Assembly (NCBI RefSeq): GCF_000003815.2
Contig: NC_049979.1
Coordinates: 33,834,479-33,890,764, forward strand
DNA length: 56,286 nt
Source of the DNA: Branchiostoma floridae
Lineage: Eukaryota; Chordata; Leptocardii; Amphioxiformes; Branchiostomatidae
Reading direction: 5' to 3'
Shown here: positions 12,401-26,100 of the stretch, piece after piece
Layout: each line of letters starts with the position of its first letter
Position numbering within the stretch: the stretch's first letter is position 1
Made by a program: the position numbers and the translations under genes
Notes under the pieces: model-generated
Seen by the model: only the letters and a program-made list of their open reading frames with translations
The model's database searches: none
Told to the model about the DNA's origin: nothing

Positions 12401-14176
12401 TCTGTTCCTGTAATTTCCATACCCATGTGGTGTCCTTACCCCTGTAGTCTCCATTCCCATGTAGTGTCCGTACCCCTGTATTTTCTGTAACCCCCTGTAT
12501 TCTGTAACCGTGTATTGTCCGTAACCATTGCATGCAGTGTATGTACCCCTGTATCGCCCATACCCCTGAAGTGTCCATACGCTGTTATGTTCAAACCACT
12601 ATTATAGTGTCCATACCCTTGTAGTGTCTGTACCCCTATAGTGTCTGTACCCCCTGTATTTTATGTACCAGTGTAATGCATGTAGTGTCAGTACCCTGTA
12701 GTCTCCATACCCTGCAGTGTCCCTACCCCTGTTGTGTCCATACCCCTGTAGTGTCCATACCCCTGTGTGTTCATACCCTTATAGTGTCCGTACCCCTGTA
12801 GTGTCTGTACCCCTGTAATGTCCATACCCCTGTGGTGTCCTTACCCCTGTAGTACCCATACCCCTGTAGTGTCCCTACCCCCGTTGTGTCTGTACCCCTG
12901 AAGTGTCCAATGGATACCCCTGTAGACTGTCCAAAACCCCTGTGGTGTCCTTACCCCTGTAGTCTCCATTCCCATGTAGTGTCCTTACCCCTGTAGTCTC
13001 CATTCCCATGTAGTGTCTGTTCCCCTGTATTTTCTGCAACCCCCTGTATTTTCTGTACTTGTGTCATGTCCATACCCATTGCATGCAGTGTCCATTAACC
13101 CCTAGGCCTGTAGTGTCAGTACCCCTCAGTGTCCAAACCCCTTTAATTTCCATACACCTGCAGTATCCATACATTTGTAGTGTCCATACCCCTGTAGTGT
13201 CTGTACTCCTTTAGGGTATGTACCCCTGTAGTGTCAGTATCCCTGTAGTATCCATACCCCTGTAATGTCCACACCCCTCTAGTTCTTGTACCCCATGTAC
13301 ATCTTCTGTACCTGTGTAGTGTCTGAACCCATTGCATGTACCCCTGTAGTGTATCCATGCAGTCTCTGTTCCTCTGTAGTTTCTGTACCCCTGTGGTATC
13401 CATATCCTTGTAGTGTCCATACCTCTGCAGTGTTCGTACCTCTGCAGTGTCCGTACCCCATACTTTCTATTCCTTTTTAGTGTCCCTACCCATTGCATAC
13501 AGCATCTGTACCCCTATATTGTCCGTAACCCTGTACTGTCCATACCTCCTGGCCTGTAGTTAACGTTATAACATACATGTATCCCCGTAGTGTACGTACC
13601 CTCTTGTCAGTTTTTTTTACACCTAGTAAGTGTCTGTTCTCCTGTAGTGTCCATACCCAAGCTTTATTGTCCCCACCCCAGGTGTGTTGTCTGACCCCAT
13701 GGTGTTTGTACCCCCATAAAAAAGTAAAAAATAAATGTGCAGATGTTGGCACATTGGTGCACCAAATCCATAGTGTGTTTTTGGCACAATTTTAGACAGA
13801 TTAGCCAAAGAGGCGTCACTCCACCATCAGGGAATTAGTTGTGTAAAGTGTCTTTCCCACAATCAGGGCATAGTGAGTCACATATATCAAAATCGGGACC
13901 TTTCGATTCCGAGATGAACTCTCTACCAGTTACGCCACACTAATGCCACAAGTACCCCCATATTAGTGTTCCCCCAATAAGGTCTGTCACCATTTCTGTC
14001 TACAGTATTCTGGCTTGTTGCTGCTGTCTTTGGCACTGAGCCTCAGTGTGGTCCCAGCAGTACAGCCGAGTGCACCTGCCAGCCAGGTGTGAGGGGAGAT
14101 CTCACGGCATGTTCCATCTGCACCTGTAAGGCTGTCGGAGAAACAGAGTCTGATGTTCTCAACTGTCTGCCTACAG
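9431..14176 (+). CDS. Exons 1-2: signal peptide and Cys-rich N-terminus (residues 1-73)
   Basis: Exon 1 (9431-9479) starts with the basic stretch MLCRRRAAR. The hydrophobic run [17 protein letters not shown] crosses the phase-1 splice into exon 2 (14006-14176), so the secretion signal is encoded by two exons 4.5 kb apart. Cleavage is likely after about residue 28, before TEPQCG. The rest of exon 2 has six cysteines (at CGPS, CTCQ, ACSICTC and NCLP), resembling a short EGF/laminin-like knot but too brief to assign. Acceptor TCTACAG and donor CAG/GTCAGT flank exon 2, which is symmetric (phase 1-1, 171 nt). Confidence 0.8.
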
Positions 14177-17100
14177 GTCAGTTTTTATCTGTTTAATATC
14201 TATTTTCAAATCTTTAACATAAACTCAATGAATCATACATTCACAAGGATATTAGCATAGAGTAGCCATCAAAGATAGGAGTAATAAATCATACCAATAC
14301 ATAATGTATGTCATATGAATTTACAAATCTTATTTCTTTTGCTGAAAATTAATGAAGCTGGCACTCTGATAGATCCCAAGCTACAGTACAGTGTACTGTA
14401 CAGAAACTTTTTCATACATAACAATCAATGGAACAAGATTCTTAACTGTTTATGGTTGGAGACGATTATATTAATTTGGCTAGAATTTTCTTCTGTCAAC
14501 AGGTGGCACCAAAATATGAGCATTCTGGGTTGGGTACTATTATCATATGATTTGTTTCAACTGCAAACTCCAATATGCTGCGAACTCATTTTAACTGCCA
14601 TGAAATTTAGATTCAGCATGTAACTGAAATCAAATCAATGAATCTAATGTTGATATTAGATGAATGAACAGTGCTGCAGCATTGGAAAGTGTTAACTCTA
14701 AGACTTGTTTTTTGTGCAGTGGATGGTGGTTGGTCGTCGTGGCCATGGTTTAGCACCTGCAGTGTCAACTACGGGCTAGGGTTCCAGACCAGAAACAGAA
14801 CCTGCGACAACCCGCTGCCACAGAACAGCGGTGCCACGTGTGAAGGGCAGCTTTCAGAAATTATGTCCTGTAACAGTTCAGTAACTTTTATTGACAAACT
14901 TATTAACATGTTGTTTAGAAAAACTTGACATAAAAAAAATGCAGAAATGTTAGCAGTTTTTGCCCCCATGGCTGTGTGTGTGTTAAGATGTCTGACAGTA
15001 TACTAGTAAACACCATATTCTTGACATCTACATCTACTTAAACCCACCGCAAACATTAATATCTATATATTATATTATGTAGCTACAGCCTTTATATTAT
15101 GTGGCTACTGAGAACTAAACAAAATCACCACAAAAACTCCGTTATCCCGCTACCGCGAAATTAAATCCCCGCGAACTTAAATGCATTTACAGTACAAAGC
15201 ATCATCGATTGACATAAACGTGAAGACTTTAAGAAATTTACATACGAGGGTGGTTCAAAAAGTAATGCAATGGGTCTTATAATAGGCTCATTGTTTCATC
15301 GAATGAGTTGAAATTTGGCACAAAAGTAAAGGCATATGTCATCTTGAGATTGAAATATCTCAATTTGTTTTTCAGATTTTAAGGAGCAACTTAGTTGATT
15401 TGAAGTTGACCACACCCTTGGAACTTGTCAGAAGATGCTCTAGATCTGACCCACTTATAACTACTGTGAAGCTCACATTTTACCTGACAGGTATAATTAT
15501 AGTGAGTGTCACTATAGGTCAGTTTTGGGCACTGTACTGCGCAACGCAACTCTGACGTCAGCCCTATAGGTTACATGCTGATTTTCATTTCTGAACTCCC
15601 AACAGTTCTTCTTTTACAGCAGCTAGAATGGATTGATCATGAGTTGCTACATTACTGGCAGTTTGAATAATAGCCAAATACGTGATTGGTTGATTAAAGG
15701 GTAGAGTACACTGCTTTTTCATTAACTAAAAGATACACAAATATTAACTATTTAAAGACCAAGAAGTTTGCTAAGTTTGGACATTCTTCTCAGTTGATAA
15801 AAAGGCCGTCTACTGAAATTTTAATCAGCCCACCCCTGATCAACGACTCTGACAACCGCCCTCATACATTACTTCACCCCAGGAACGAAAAAATGATTGG
15901 ACTTCAAAAATGAAAATAAGCATGTGGCATGACGAGAAATGCAGCTTGGTTCATATGAAGTTTCAGTTTCTTACAATAGACACAAGAGAGTCAGTGACAG
16001 TACTTATTAAACGTTAATTGAGCCTCTCATTTCTTCCAACGGGCTACCAAGGGTGTGGTCATCATGAAGTCGACTAAGTCACTTATAAAATCCTGAAAAA
16101 GAAATTGAGATATTTCAATCTCAGGATGATATATGCCTTTACCTTTGTGCCAAATTTCAACTCATTCGATGAAAAAATGAACCTATTGTAAGACCCATTG
16201 CATTTAACTTTTTGACCCACCCTCGTATTGCCGACCGCTGAACGGAAAATTAGAATAGACAGCTGTTGTCATCAATTAGTAACTTCATTGTCCAGCTTGA
16301 GTCAACTACATCTGACACTGCTAATGATATTCCTCTTGCCTGTGGCAGGTGCCAATATCGCCCTGGGGAGGAATGCGTACCAGACAAGCAGATATTGGTC
16401 TAGCGGGCCTGCTCACCGGGCTGTAGACGGGAACACCAATGGCGACTACATGTCCGGGGCTGGTTCCTGTATACACACCAACAGTGAATCTAATCCCAGC
16501 TGGTGGGTGGATCTTGGCCAGTCGTATGACCACGTTGTCAGGTACGTGTACAGAATGCAATAGCCCATCTGTCATTACAATGTCCACATACATACATGTG
16601 TACATTGTTTGAGTTTAACAGACGGGTTGAACACGAAGACACACGTCTGAATTGTAGGACAACCAAAACGTTACAGTACTGCAGTTTATTTCCAGAGGAC
16701 ACCGGTAAAGTTTTGTGGCTTCTAGAACCCCATTCGAGATAACGTACAAGTTCCCTCCACCGCTCCATCAACATTTTCAGTTACATTCTTCGTGGTAGAA
16801 TTGCGCCCCCTGGCGGAATTGTGGGAATTTCACCACCCTTCCCAGATTGCACTGCGGCTCCGGGTGGTGGAGAGGGACTCTCGTTGACAAAAATCACAGC
16901 AAATTATATCGAGACAATCCACTCAAATTCGATCTAAATTCTGCACCAACATGGCATCCGGCGCACTGGGAAACGCAAAATGAGAAAGCCTGCAAGGTAT
17001 CAGAACAGGCGCTCCTGTGACAGATTCCTGTGACAGATACTCCACAAGCGCTCAGATGGACAAATTGACGAAGAATATCGAGCACTTGGAATCTGCGGGA

Positions 17101-20100
17101 TGAGGCCACTTCTGAGGCCAACACATCACATCAAGCACCAAAAGCAGTGAAGACAGCAATGACAGCAGCAACGACCGTGACTAGTAAGCATAACATGTAG
17201 AGGCCATCCCGCAAGGAGCTGAGATAGTTGAGCAAACTTACAGCAACGAGCCGCACGTGAGCGCCATGGTGATAGCCTGCTCGGCGCCCCAGTCATGCAT
17301 ACCAAGAGCAGAGGTATTTAGAAGCTCACGAGTGGTCTCACTAGGAAAGCTCATGACAAAGTTGTGCAGGATCGAGGTGGAATGGGCACACATGCACGTA
17401 TTTGAGGACCCCCCACCAACCCATCATTCCCTTACTTGGAGCCAGTTTGTGTCGGGGGAGCTTGCTATCATTAACGATCCCCTCACGAAGATGCATGAGG
17501 GGAAAGTGAGAATGGCCATACTGAAAGATTTGATGTCAGTTACATTCTTCCCCTCCAACCGTGGCATTTGCCCTCAAATGCCTGTATTTATCCATCATTC
17601 TGTAAGTGTTTAACTGACATGATGAGTGCCAAACCTTTTAAACTACTTCAAAGCACGAACAATTTATACTTACGAACAGATAGTCACACCACACCCTCAA
17701 TGTGGACAGGATTATGTCTTACTTACTAGTGGTCGCCCCGCAGGCATCAATAATGTCATTGATTCTACTAGAGTATACTTGCTACGCATCGGTTCAAATA
17801 GTTTCAATATACAAAATTCAATCATTGTGACATTTATAAAATTGAAAATATTTGTTTTCATCTAATTAAAAAAAATCAATAACTACAGATCGTTACTAGA
17901 TATCAATTTGCGCAACCATGAGTTTGTAGCTTTCACCATTATGCACATGAAAAACATAATTTCATTGCAGTGGTATGTACCAAAGTGCTCAGCAAAATCA
18001 TATTAGGGGCAATAAAACCTGATGACGTCATCAATATGGCCCCAAAAATCAGATTTAGAATTCTTTCATGCCCATCTTTTAATATCTATTACAGCTTTGT
18101 CTTTCTTAATTCATTAATGAGAAAACAATGGAAGGTCAAAATACCAATTTAGCCAACCTAAATACCTCTTAGAGCAATAAGTTCACAAAGAAGTACAGAG
18201 ACACATACACTGATTTAAAGCTGTTGTTTTGCAATGTACTTTCCATAGAGTATTGGAATGTAACCTGAGTAGCTTAAAGCTAGTATATCATATATTAAGT
18301 GCCGTTGATCTGAATTCAATATCTGCAGAGTTGACATCTATAACCGCCTGGACGGCTTATTCATCGAACGAATCAACCCTTTCAACATCCACATCGGGGA
18401 TTCTGACGAGGTCATCGCAAACCCCAAGTGTGGTGGTGATCATCAAATCCACCTAAGCCAGCCGTCCATCTCCGTCTCATGTCCGGGGATGAAGGGTCGA
18501 TACGTGGGCATCCGTCTGGTTGGATCCAATCGAATACTGCACATTTGTGAAGTCCATGTATTTTTGGGTAAGGCTAAATTGAGATTGATTTACATAAATA
18601 CGACAGCATGACTGTAACGTTATATGCTTGAGGCTGGCCGGCTTACTAAGGACAGAAATTGCTGCTCTCTTACAAGTCAACACCATATATCAAGGATTTG
18701 CAAAAATAACAGCATATCACGAACAGAATGGGGTCATCTAAGAAATTCATAATTCTACTATGACTTGTCGATGAAGATTAGGCATCCAGGTAATTTAGAT
18801 ATGCCAAAAAGCAGTTAGTTACTCAAGCAACTGGATATAATTTTGGATCAAACAAGTTGCTTGAGTAACTGCTTTATGGCATAATTGACTTATCTTTATG
18901 AACATTCTTTATCATATGTTCATAAAAAGTAGGCTTGATCTTTTTGCCCACTGTAGTTCCAAAACCCATCGTCTCTTTAGACGGACGGAGGCCAATGATG
19001 AGTTCCAAAGAACGCCTAAGTGACAAACCATGACTCGTATGGTTGTCCAACTTGAACTTAAAGATTATCCTTAGTACATTATATGATATATAACCCTTTT
19101 GAGACCTTTTTCTCCCCCATTTCAAAATGGTTATGTCCCACTTGGTTATGTCGGCGCCCATGCGGTCTGCCTAAACACCTCAAAAAACCTCAAATGAGTT
19201 AAATATGCAGTGTACATGGGGCAAGTTGTATGGTGCTCTGGATATATTGTTCATGCATTTATGAATTTAGAAAATGCAGCAAGCCCTAAGTATTTGCCAT
19301 TTATTTCAAGTTAATCCACCGGTTCCAAGCGCACAGCAATTTCCAGTCGCCATATTGCATCGTCTGACTGTTAGGAGTCTGCATGGAGAAGTTAATAACC
19401 TTCTGCAGTCCACAGATGACAGTAAGATAAAACTGTGGATGCTGTAATAAGCGGCTCATAGATTATAGAATAGCACAATTCATCATTGTCAACTTGTAAT
19501 ACTAGACTAAGTATACTATTAGTATTTTTCAGCCTTAGATTGCTTCAATCTTGAAACCAGCTGACTAACTCCAAATAACTGGAAAATAGTTAGGACTGTG
19601 TTTTTCAAACTTATAAGAATAAGTGCATAAAAAAATTTTCTCCAGAGTGCCACACAAGGACATTGCCCCTTTTTAAACTACATTATTAGAGTCATAACAA
19701 TTGAAGCTTTGGTCCATGGTCCATGTTTGGTTCAATGGTTTGGTTTGATTCGGATCTCCATTAGTGGCTGACACGTCACTATTCTTCCTGAAGTCCATGT
19801 GACAGTGCTGATGACAGTCCTCTCATCTGACATAGGTGTCAATGTAGCCCTGGGGAAGACAGCGTTTCAAACGAGCACGTATGGCGGTGCAGTTGCCAGC
19901 CTTGCCGTAGACGGGAACACCGATACCAACTTCATCGCTGGTTCCTGTTCACGCACTGCAGGTCACCTGGAAACGCAGGCTACTAGTAATCCAACCTGGT
20001 GGGTGGATCTCAGTCAATCGTATGTGGTTGATAGGTATGTATATACAAAATGTATTACATGACCCTTGTTCATATAGCAGTCATTACCTTAAATATACAA

Positions 20101-23100
20101 AATTAGAAGTCCAACAGTCACAAACATCCACACACACATACAAATGCACACAATCCTGTACGGCATCCAGGTAATTAAGATATGCCAAAAAGCAGTTAGT
20201 TACTCAAGCAACTGGATATGATTTTGGATCATATCAAGTTGCTTGAGTAACTGCTTTATGGCATAATTGACTTATTTTTATGAACATTCTTTATCATATG
20301 TTCATAAAAAGTAGGCTTGATCTTTTTGCCCACTGTAGTTCCAAAACCCATCGTCTCTTTAGACGGACGGAGGCCAATGATGAGGTTATCATGGCCTCTT
20401 TTTGTTTGTCAGTCAGATTATTTTTTTTCCAATTGAAGCACATAACCTACATATAACTACACTTCAATCAAGTATATAGTAGCGAACACTTTTTTCCATT
20501 CCCTTGAGTGTTTAGTGTAGACAGGTTTGGCTAAATATGTGTATGTTCATGCGTCTACTTAATGATTATTAGCATTAAGCACATATTTCATTCTGCTGAT
20601 TTGAATCAATGATTCAAGCGAATGAGTCAATCAATACTTGCGAAAAGCTCAAGATGCAAGTCCCAATATTGTTAGCAATGATAGTGACTGTGGAACTATC
20701 AATTCTGATTTGTAACAGTCACAGGAATGTCTGTCCCACCACACAATGTGTTATCAACTCTGTCCCCAAAATTTACTGTCAATGTACAGGGTGGTCATCT
20801 TTAACCGGGGCGAAGAATGTTGCACTGAATGGCTTGACCCCTTCAACATCTACATCGGGAACTCTGACCAGGTCAACACGAACCCCAGATGTGACGGTCA
20901 AATTGACGTGAACCTGCCGTCCATCTCCGTCTCATGTGAGGGGAGGCGGGGACGCTATGTTGGCATTGAACTTCCCGGACCCTCCCGAATACTATCTCTG
21001 TGTGAGGTCCAAATATTTCGTGGTAGGCTTTCACTGCATTTAATTTACATGATACTTTTATATAACTAATGCTTTTCAAATAGAACAGTTTGCCATATGG
21101 TGCAAAATGTAAGTGGTCCGGGTCAAACAGGCGCTGATGTAATTTATCGCTGGTGGACCCAAGGCTAAATGATTGGAAAAGAGCCATGTTTGTTGTTTCC
21201 ATCTCATCTGACAACTTGGGCAAGAATTCCTTTTGGAGGTCATTATAGGAGACCCCTGGAGGTCGAACACTCGCCGAATCGGGAAGGCTATGACTACCTT
21301 CCAAGTCGCTGTTTGCTAGCTGATCTGGTCAGCTAGCTTCACCGTGCCAGCAGCATTAGAACAAACCCACTTTGAGGGTCTAGAGAGATTGCAAAAGTTC
21401 TTGCAGCAAATTTCTAGGTATGCAACATTCCCTCGTTGTGGGAGGGCATCCCATAGCTGACAGGTTACAAGTGGTAGTTTATCAGAAGTCCCATAGCTTT
21501 TTTTATATGACGTATGTGTAGGGCTAGTGTGTTGTTGATCCACTGTGTTTAGGGCACGGTATTGGAAGGTGGGGCCCATAATTCTCCTTCCTGACTGCCT
21601 TTTACCACCCAAACCAAAGTCAGGTACCCTTTAACTAGACTTACTTTTTTTTAAAATCTGTTGTACTTGTTAAACAGGTATGACTCCCCACACAGAGTGC
21701 TGGCAGTCCTAAAAAGACTCCTCTTGTCCACTGCAGACCACGTTCTTCATCCCAATCTGCCATAGGTGGTAGCTCTTTGATCCGTACTCAAAGTAGCTCT
21801 TTGAAACTCACGACAAATGACATCAGCTTCTTCAGGTCCGAAGTTGTTGTCACAGACTGTTCCACAAGACGTGCGGTTACTCACTTCCACCAATTGTGTT
21901 TTATATACAGGTGCGTGCTCACCCTGCCAGAATGACGGAACCTGTACCGACGATGACATCGAGGGACCCATCTGCACCTGCACTGCACCATGGGAAGAGG
22001 AAGTCTGTAACCATACTGCTGCTGTACGAGACATTGATGAGTGTGTGAGCAGCCCCTGCAGAAATGGTGCTGTGTGCTTAGACAGATTCAACGGCTACCT
22101 GTGCCAGTGCCGTCTAGGTTACAAAGGCCTTCATTGTGAAACAGGTTTGTTTAGACTTATGCCATGCCAGGGTGATTTATTGGTTTGTTCAACATCAGGG
22201 ACAGCGATGGTAGTGTGAATATGAATATGGTGTCATTCAGCACCATGGACAGGAATGCTAGCGTATATGTCTGTCACCACTGGGGGCAGGGATGTTAGTG
22301 TGACTGTCATTTAGCACCATGGAAAGGAATGTTAGTGTGACTGTCATTCAGCACCAAGGAAAAGCATAGCAGTGTTAGTGAGACTGTCATTTAGCTCCTG
22401 GGACAAGAATGTTACTAGTGTTAGTGGGACTGTCATTTAGCTCCAGGGAAAAGTATAGCAGTGTTAATGAGACTGTCATTTAGCTCTAGGGAAAAGCATG
22501 GCAGTGTTAGGGAGACTGTCATTTAGCTCCAGGGACAGGGATGGTAGTTGTTAGTGAGACTGTCATTTAGCTCCAGGGACAGGGATGGAAGTTGTTAGTG
22601 AGACTGTCACTAATTTAGCACCAGGTAAAAGCATGGCAATGTTAGTGAGACTGTCCACCAGGGACAGAAATGTTTGTGTGAATGTCATTTAGCACCATGG
22701 GTCAGTGATGGCAGCGTTAGTTTGAATGTCAGTCAGCACCAGGGACAGGAGGTTTTCAACTTCACGTGTTAAGGATCGGACTGTTTTATGTTGCAGATGT
22801 TCCTGATAGCGACCTCTATCCCTGCCCTACCCAGCCCCCAACCTGCACCCTGCAGACTCCCCTCATCCCTGGTGTAACTCCAGTTCACCGCTGCGACATT
22901 CAGACAGGAATCGCAGAAAGAATCCGAAGGTACAGATTCACCTCAACAAGTTCTGATAGCTTCCCTCCTGGCATCTTCTTTGTTAATACTGCTCTGACAT
23001 GATCTGCATGAAGAGTGTTTTCAGGTAGTTGATAACTTTTCTTTATGTCATACCTGTGATGCGAAAACGTTCGATACGGGTGTTCCGGACCGGGCAATAA

Positions 23101-26100
23101 CTTCCGTATCGCACAGATTTGAAAGTCGTATCACATGGGCTCCATTCAAATAAAACAAACTTTTTCGACAGGCCGAGTGTGGCGCCTTCGGCCGTCGGGC
23201 GATCCGACCCGCGGTTGGGCTGGTACCTCGGGTGATATGGAATACACCGTGTTGTATTCTATATGAAGGATCTTAATGATTTACTAGAAATCATTTCATT
23301 TCCATCCTCCTGTATGTACTGCATTATGATTCAGTTTCACACTTGGGAAAGAATTTATTGTTTGGGCTTGTCTGGCCTCTTATGTGTCTTTGGGCATTTC
23401 ACAACACACACAATGCAGTATCACCATACACCATCAATGCTGATCTTTTGTCTGTGAGGCTGGAAAGGCCGTAAAGTAGAATGATGCAGACTTCCATCTC
23501 TTATTACCTTGTTTACTGTATGTTTCAGGGTGACAGATCCCCTTACAGTGCTCCGTAAGGCAGACTTTGTCCTACACGGTGAAGCCTTGCTGGTATCGTG
23601 TGTAGACATGTCTGTCACAGGATATTCCTGGGAGATCTTTCAACGATCCCCAAATCCAAATCACGTGAATGTGTTCAGCCCCGTGGATGGCCTCAGGAAC
23701 CTGACAACAAACAGAAGAGATCTGACAGTTCCTAAGCAGACATTGCTGCCTGGGATATACATTGTTCAGGTAAGAGCTGACTGAGACACTTTTTTTTTAA
23801 AGCAAATTGTATTTTCATCTCTGAGTTACACTTACTGTCAGTCATTCTATACAGACTACTAACTACACTAATCATGGATTTTGAAGATATTTTTTTGTGG
23901 GGAGGGGGTGAGAAATTCATCTTGTACATTGAATAAATAAAGATTGTAGTGAGTGTTATTTTCAACTTTTGTCAGACCTGATGCCATCTATTTCCAGCCT
24001 TGCGGACAAGGCTAGGCTTGCAGACAGGAGATCAAGAGGTCACGGGTTCAATTCCTGACATTCCTTCCGCTTCTCAATGGGAAAGGCATTAAATACAAGT
24101 TTCCTCACTCCACCAATGGCCAGGCGTGAAAATGAGCACCTGACTTTGATTGGGAAGGTAAAAGGTGGTGGAAGGAGAGGGATGGGCTTTGCCTTCCAAT
24201 ACTGTACCTTAAGACATAGTGTCCTAATATGGGCTCAAGTAGTCTATGGGACTACTCAACATGTACCTTTATGTTTTGAACAGTTCCAGGTCACCATATT
24301 GGATGAGCTGTTGAGTATTACTACAGACTTTGTGCACCAGACGTGGATCCAGGTGGTGACCTTGCCCCTGGTGACGACCTTGGGACCCTCCCTGGTTACT
24401 CAGTACACCCAAGGTGACTTCTGGGTAAGCGCTGAGGCATCATGGGATCCGGATGGTCTGGTCCCCACGTCAGAACTTCATTTCAACTGGACTTGTGAGA
24501 CAAGCGATGGAAGTAAGTTGATATCATATATGTTTGGGTGGGTGGGCTTTGGATGAATGGATGGATGGATGGATGAGTTGGATGGATGGATGGATGGATG
24601 GATGGATGGATGGATGGATGGATGGATGGGTGGCCTTTGGGTGGGTGGGCTTTGGGTTTGGTTGGTTGGATGGTTGGATGGAAGGATGGATGGATGGATG
24701 GATGGATGGATGGATGGATGGATGGGTGGGTGGTTGGTTGGGTGGGCGAATGGATGGATGGATGGATGGATTGATGGAAGGAAGGAAGGAAGGAAGGAAG
24801 GAAGGAAAGGCCTCTTACACTTACAGAATCACTCTGTAGTATCGCAAATTATCTACATAGAAAGGCAAGTACTGCCATCTAACACTCATTGTCTTTGACC
24901 CCCAGACAACTGTGATGACATCAGTGCTGTAGTCAGTGACAGCCGCCCGGGGGCTCAACATTACAGGACAAGTCAAAGTCCAGGAACAACTTTCAGCTTC
25001 ACCGTTGAGGCTTCCTCACCAGGCAGATCGTCAATCCAAGCATCACAGCTTGTCGTTTTCCAGGACAACAGGGCTTGTGGGTTAACCATTCGGTAAGGAC
25101 TTAGCAGTTATAAGTGCATGATTACATTATGGTATGCCCTAACTTAACTTGTTTACATAATTCCTCCAAAAAATTACTATGGCAGAAACCATCCAAATTC
25201 ATGAGCAGGTGAATAATTATCTGAAGACAACAGACGGGTAGTGCTGGTTAACCTTAAGTTTATTCGTAGGGTAGCCTTTATCTGTTGTTTTTTAAACACT
25301 TGTATTCAGAGATATCAAGTCGACCCACATGGCTTCAAATTGCAATATTATCAATACATAAAAATATTTTATATGACACCATCGTCTGTCGAGTTGATAT
25401 CTCAAAATACCAATGTTTTTAAAGGTAACAACGGATATAGGTTACCCCACAGATAAAGGTGAACTAGCGTTAGGAAAAAATGCAAATGAATGAGTAAGCT
25501 TATGGCACTTTGTATCAAACATAATTTTATCCATCTGGTTGTTTACAAACAAACAACTAAATGTACTTTCATACCTGTCAGCAGAAAAGGGCAATTTAAA
25601 TGCACTATGGTATACCCCTTGTAGTTTAAAAATAGTGGCCATGCTATAGTTAGACCAAAGTTGTGTACAATGCAATATGCTACGTTGGTCATACATTTAA
25701 TATTATTAATTAGTTTGACTTTAAGTCTATTCATGTTGTTTGATGACAAAAGTTTTCATTAATCTATCAGCTCAATATTCCATATCTGCTGGTCTTTTCT
25801 TGAACTTAAATTGTATGGCATTTCTTCATTCTTGCCTAACTACAGCTGCATCAGCAACTGTGATTGGTCAAACACAAACCCATCAGAGCATCTAGTGCTA
25901 GAGGCTGTTCCAGGTGCCAGTGACACCCCCTTGTATGAATGGTCGGTGGTGGAGCACCCTGGGGACTTTGGAGGCCTCCATATAACGAGTCGTGAACCTA
26001 ATGTTGTCATCGCAAGCAACACATTTCATGTGAGTTTTCAGATATGAAAGTTGTTTTGTATTAATACCATGAAAAAGGTAATATTATCCTTCAATACATT

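Noticed and set aside
11155-13498. Long minus-strand frames rich in Gly-Tyr-His-Thr
   Set aside because: Direct translations of the 17-bp minisatellite, open in several frames.
24534-24898. Met/Asp/Gly/Trp repeat proteins
   Set aside because: Translations of the GGAT microsatellite inside an intron.
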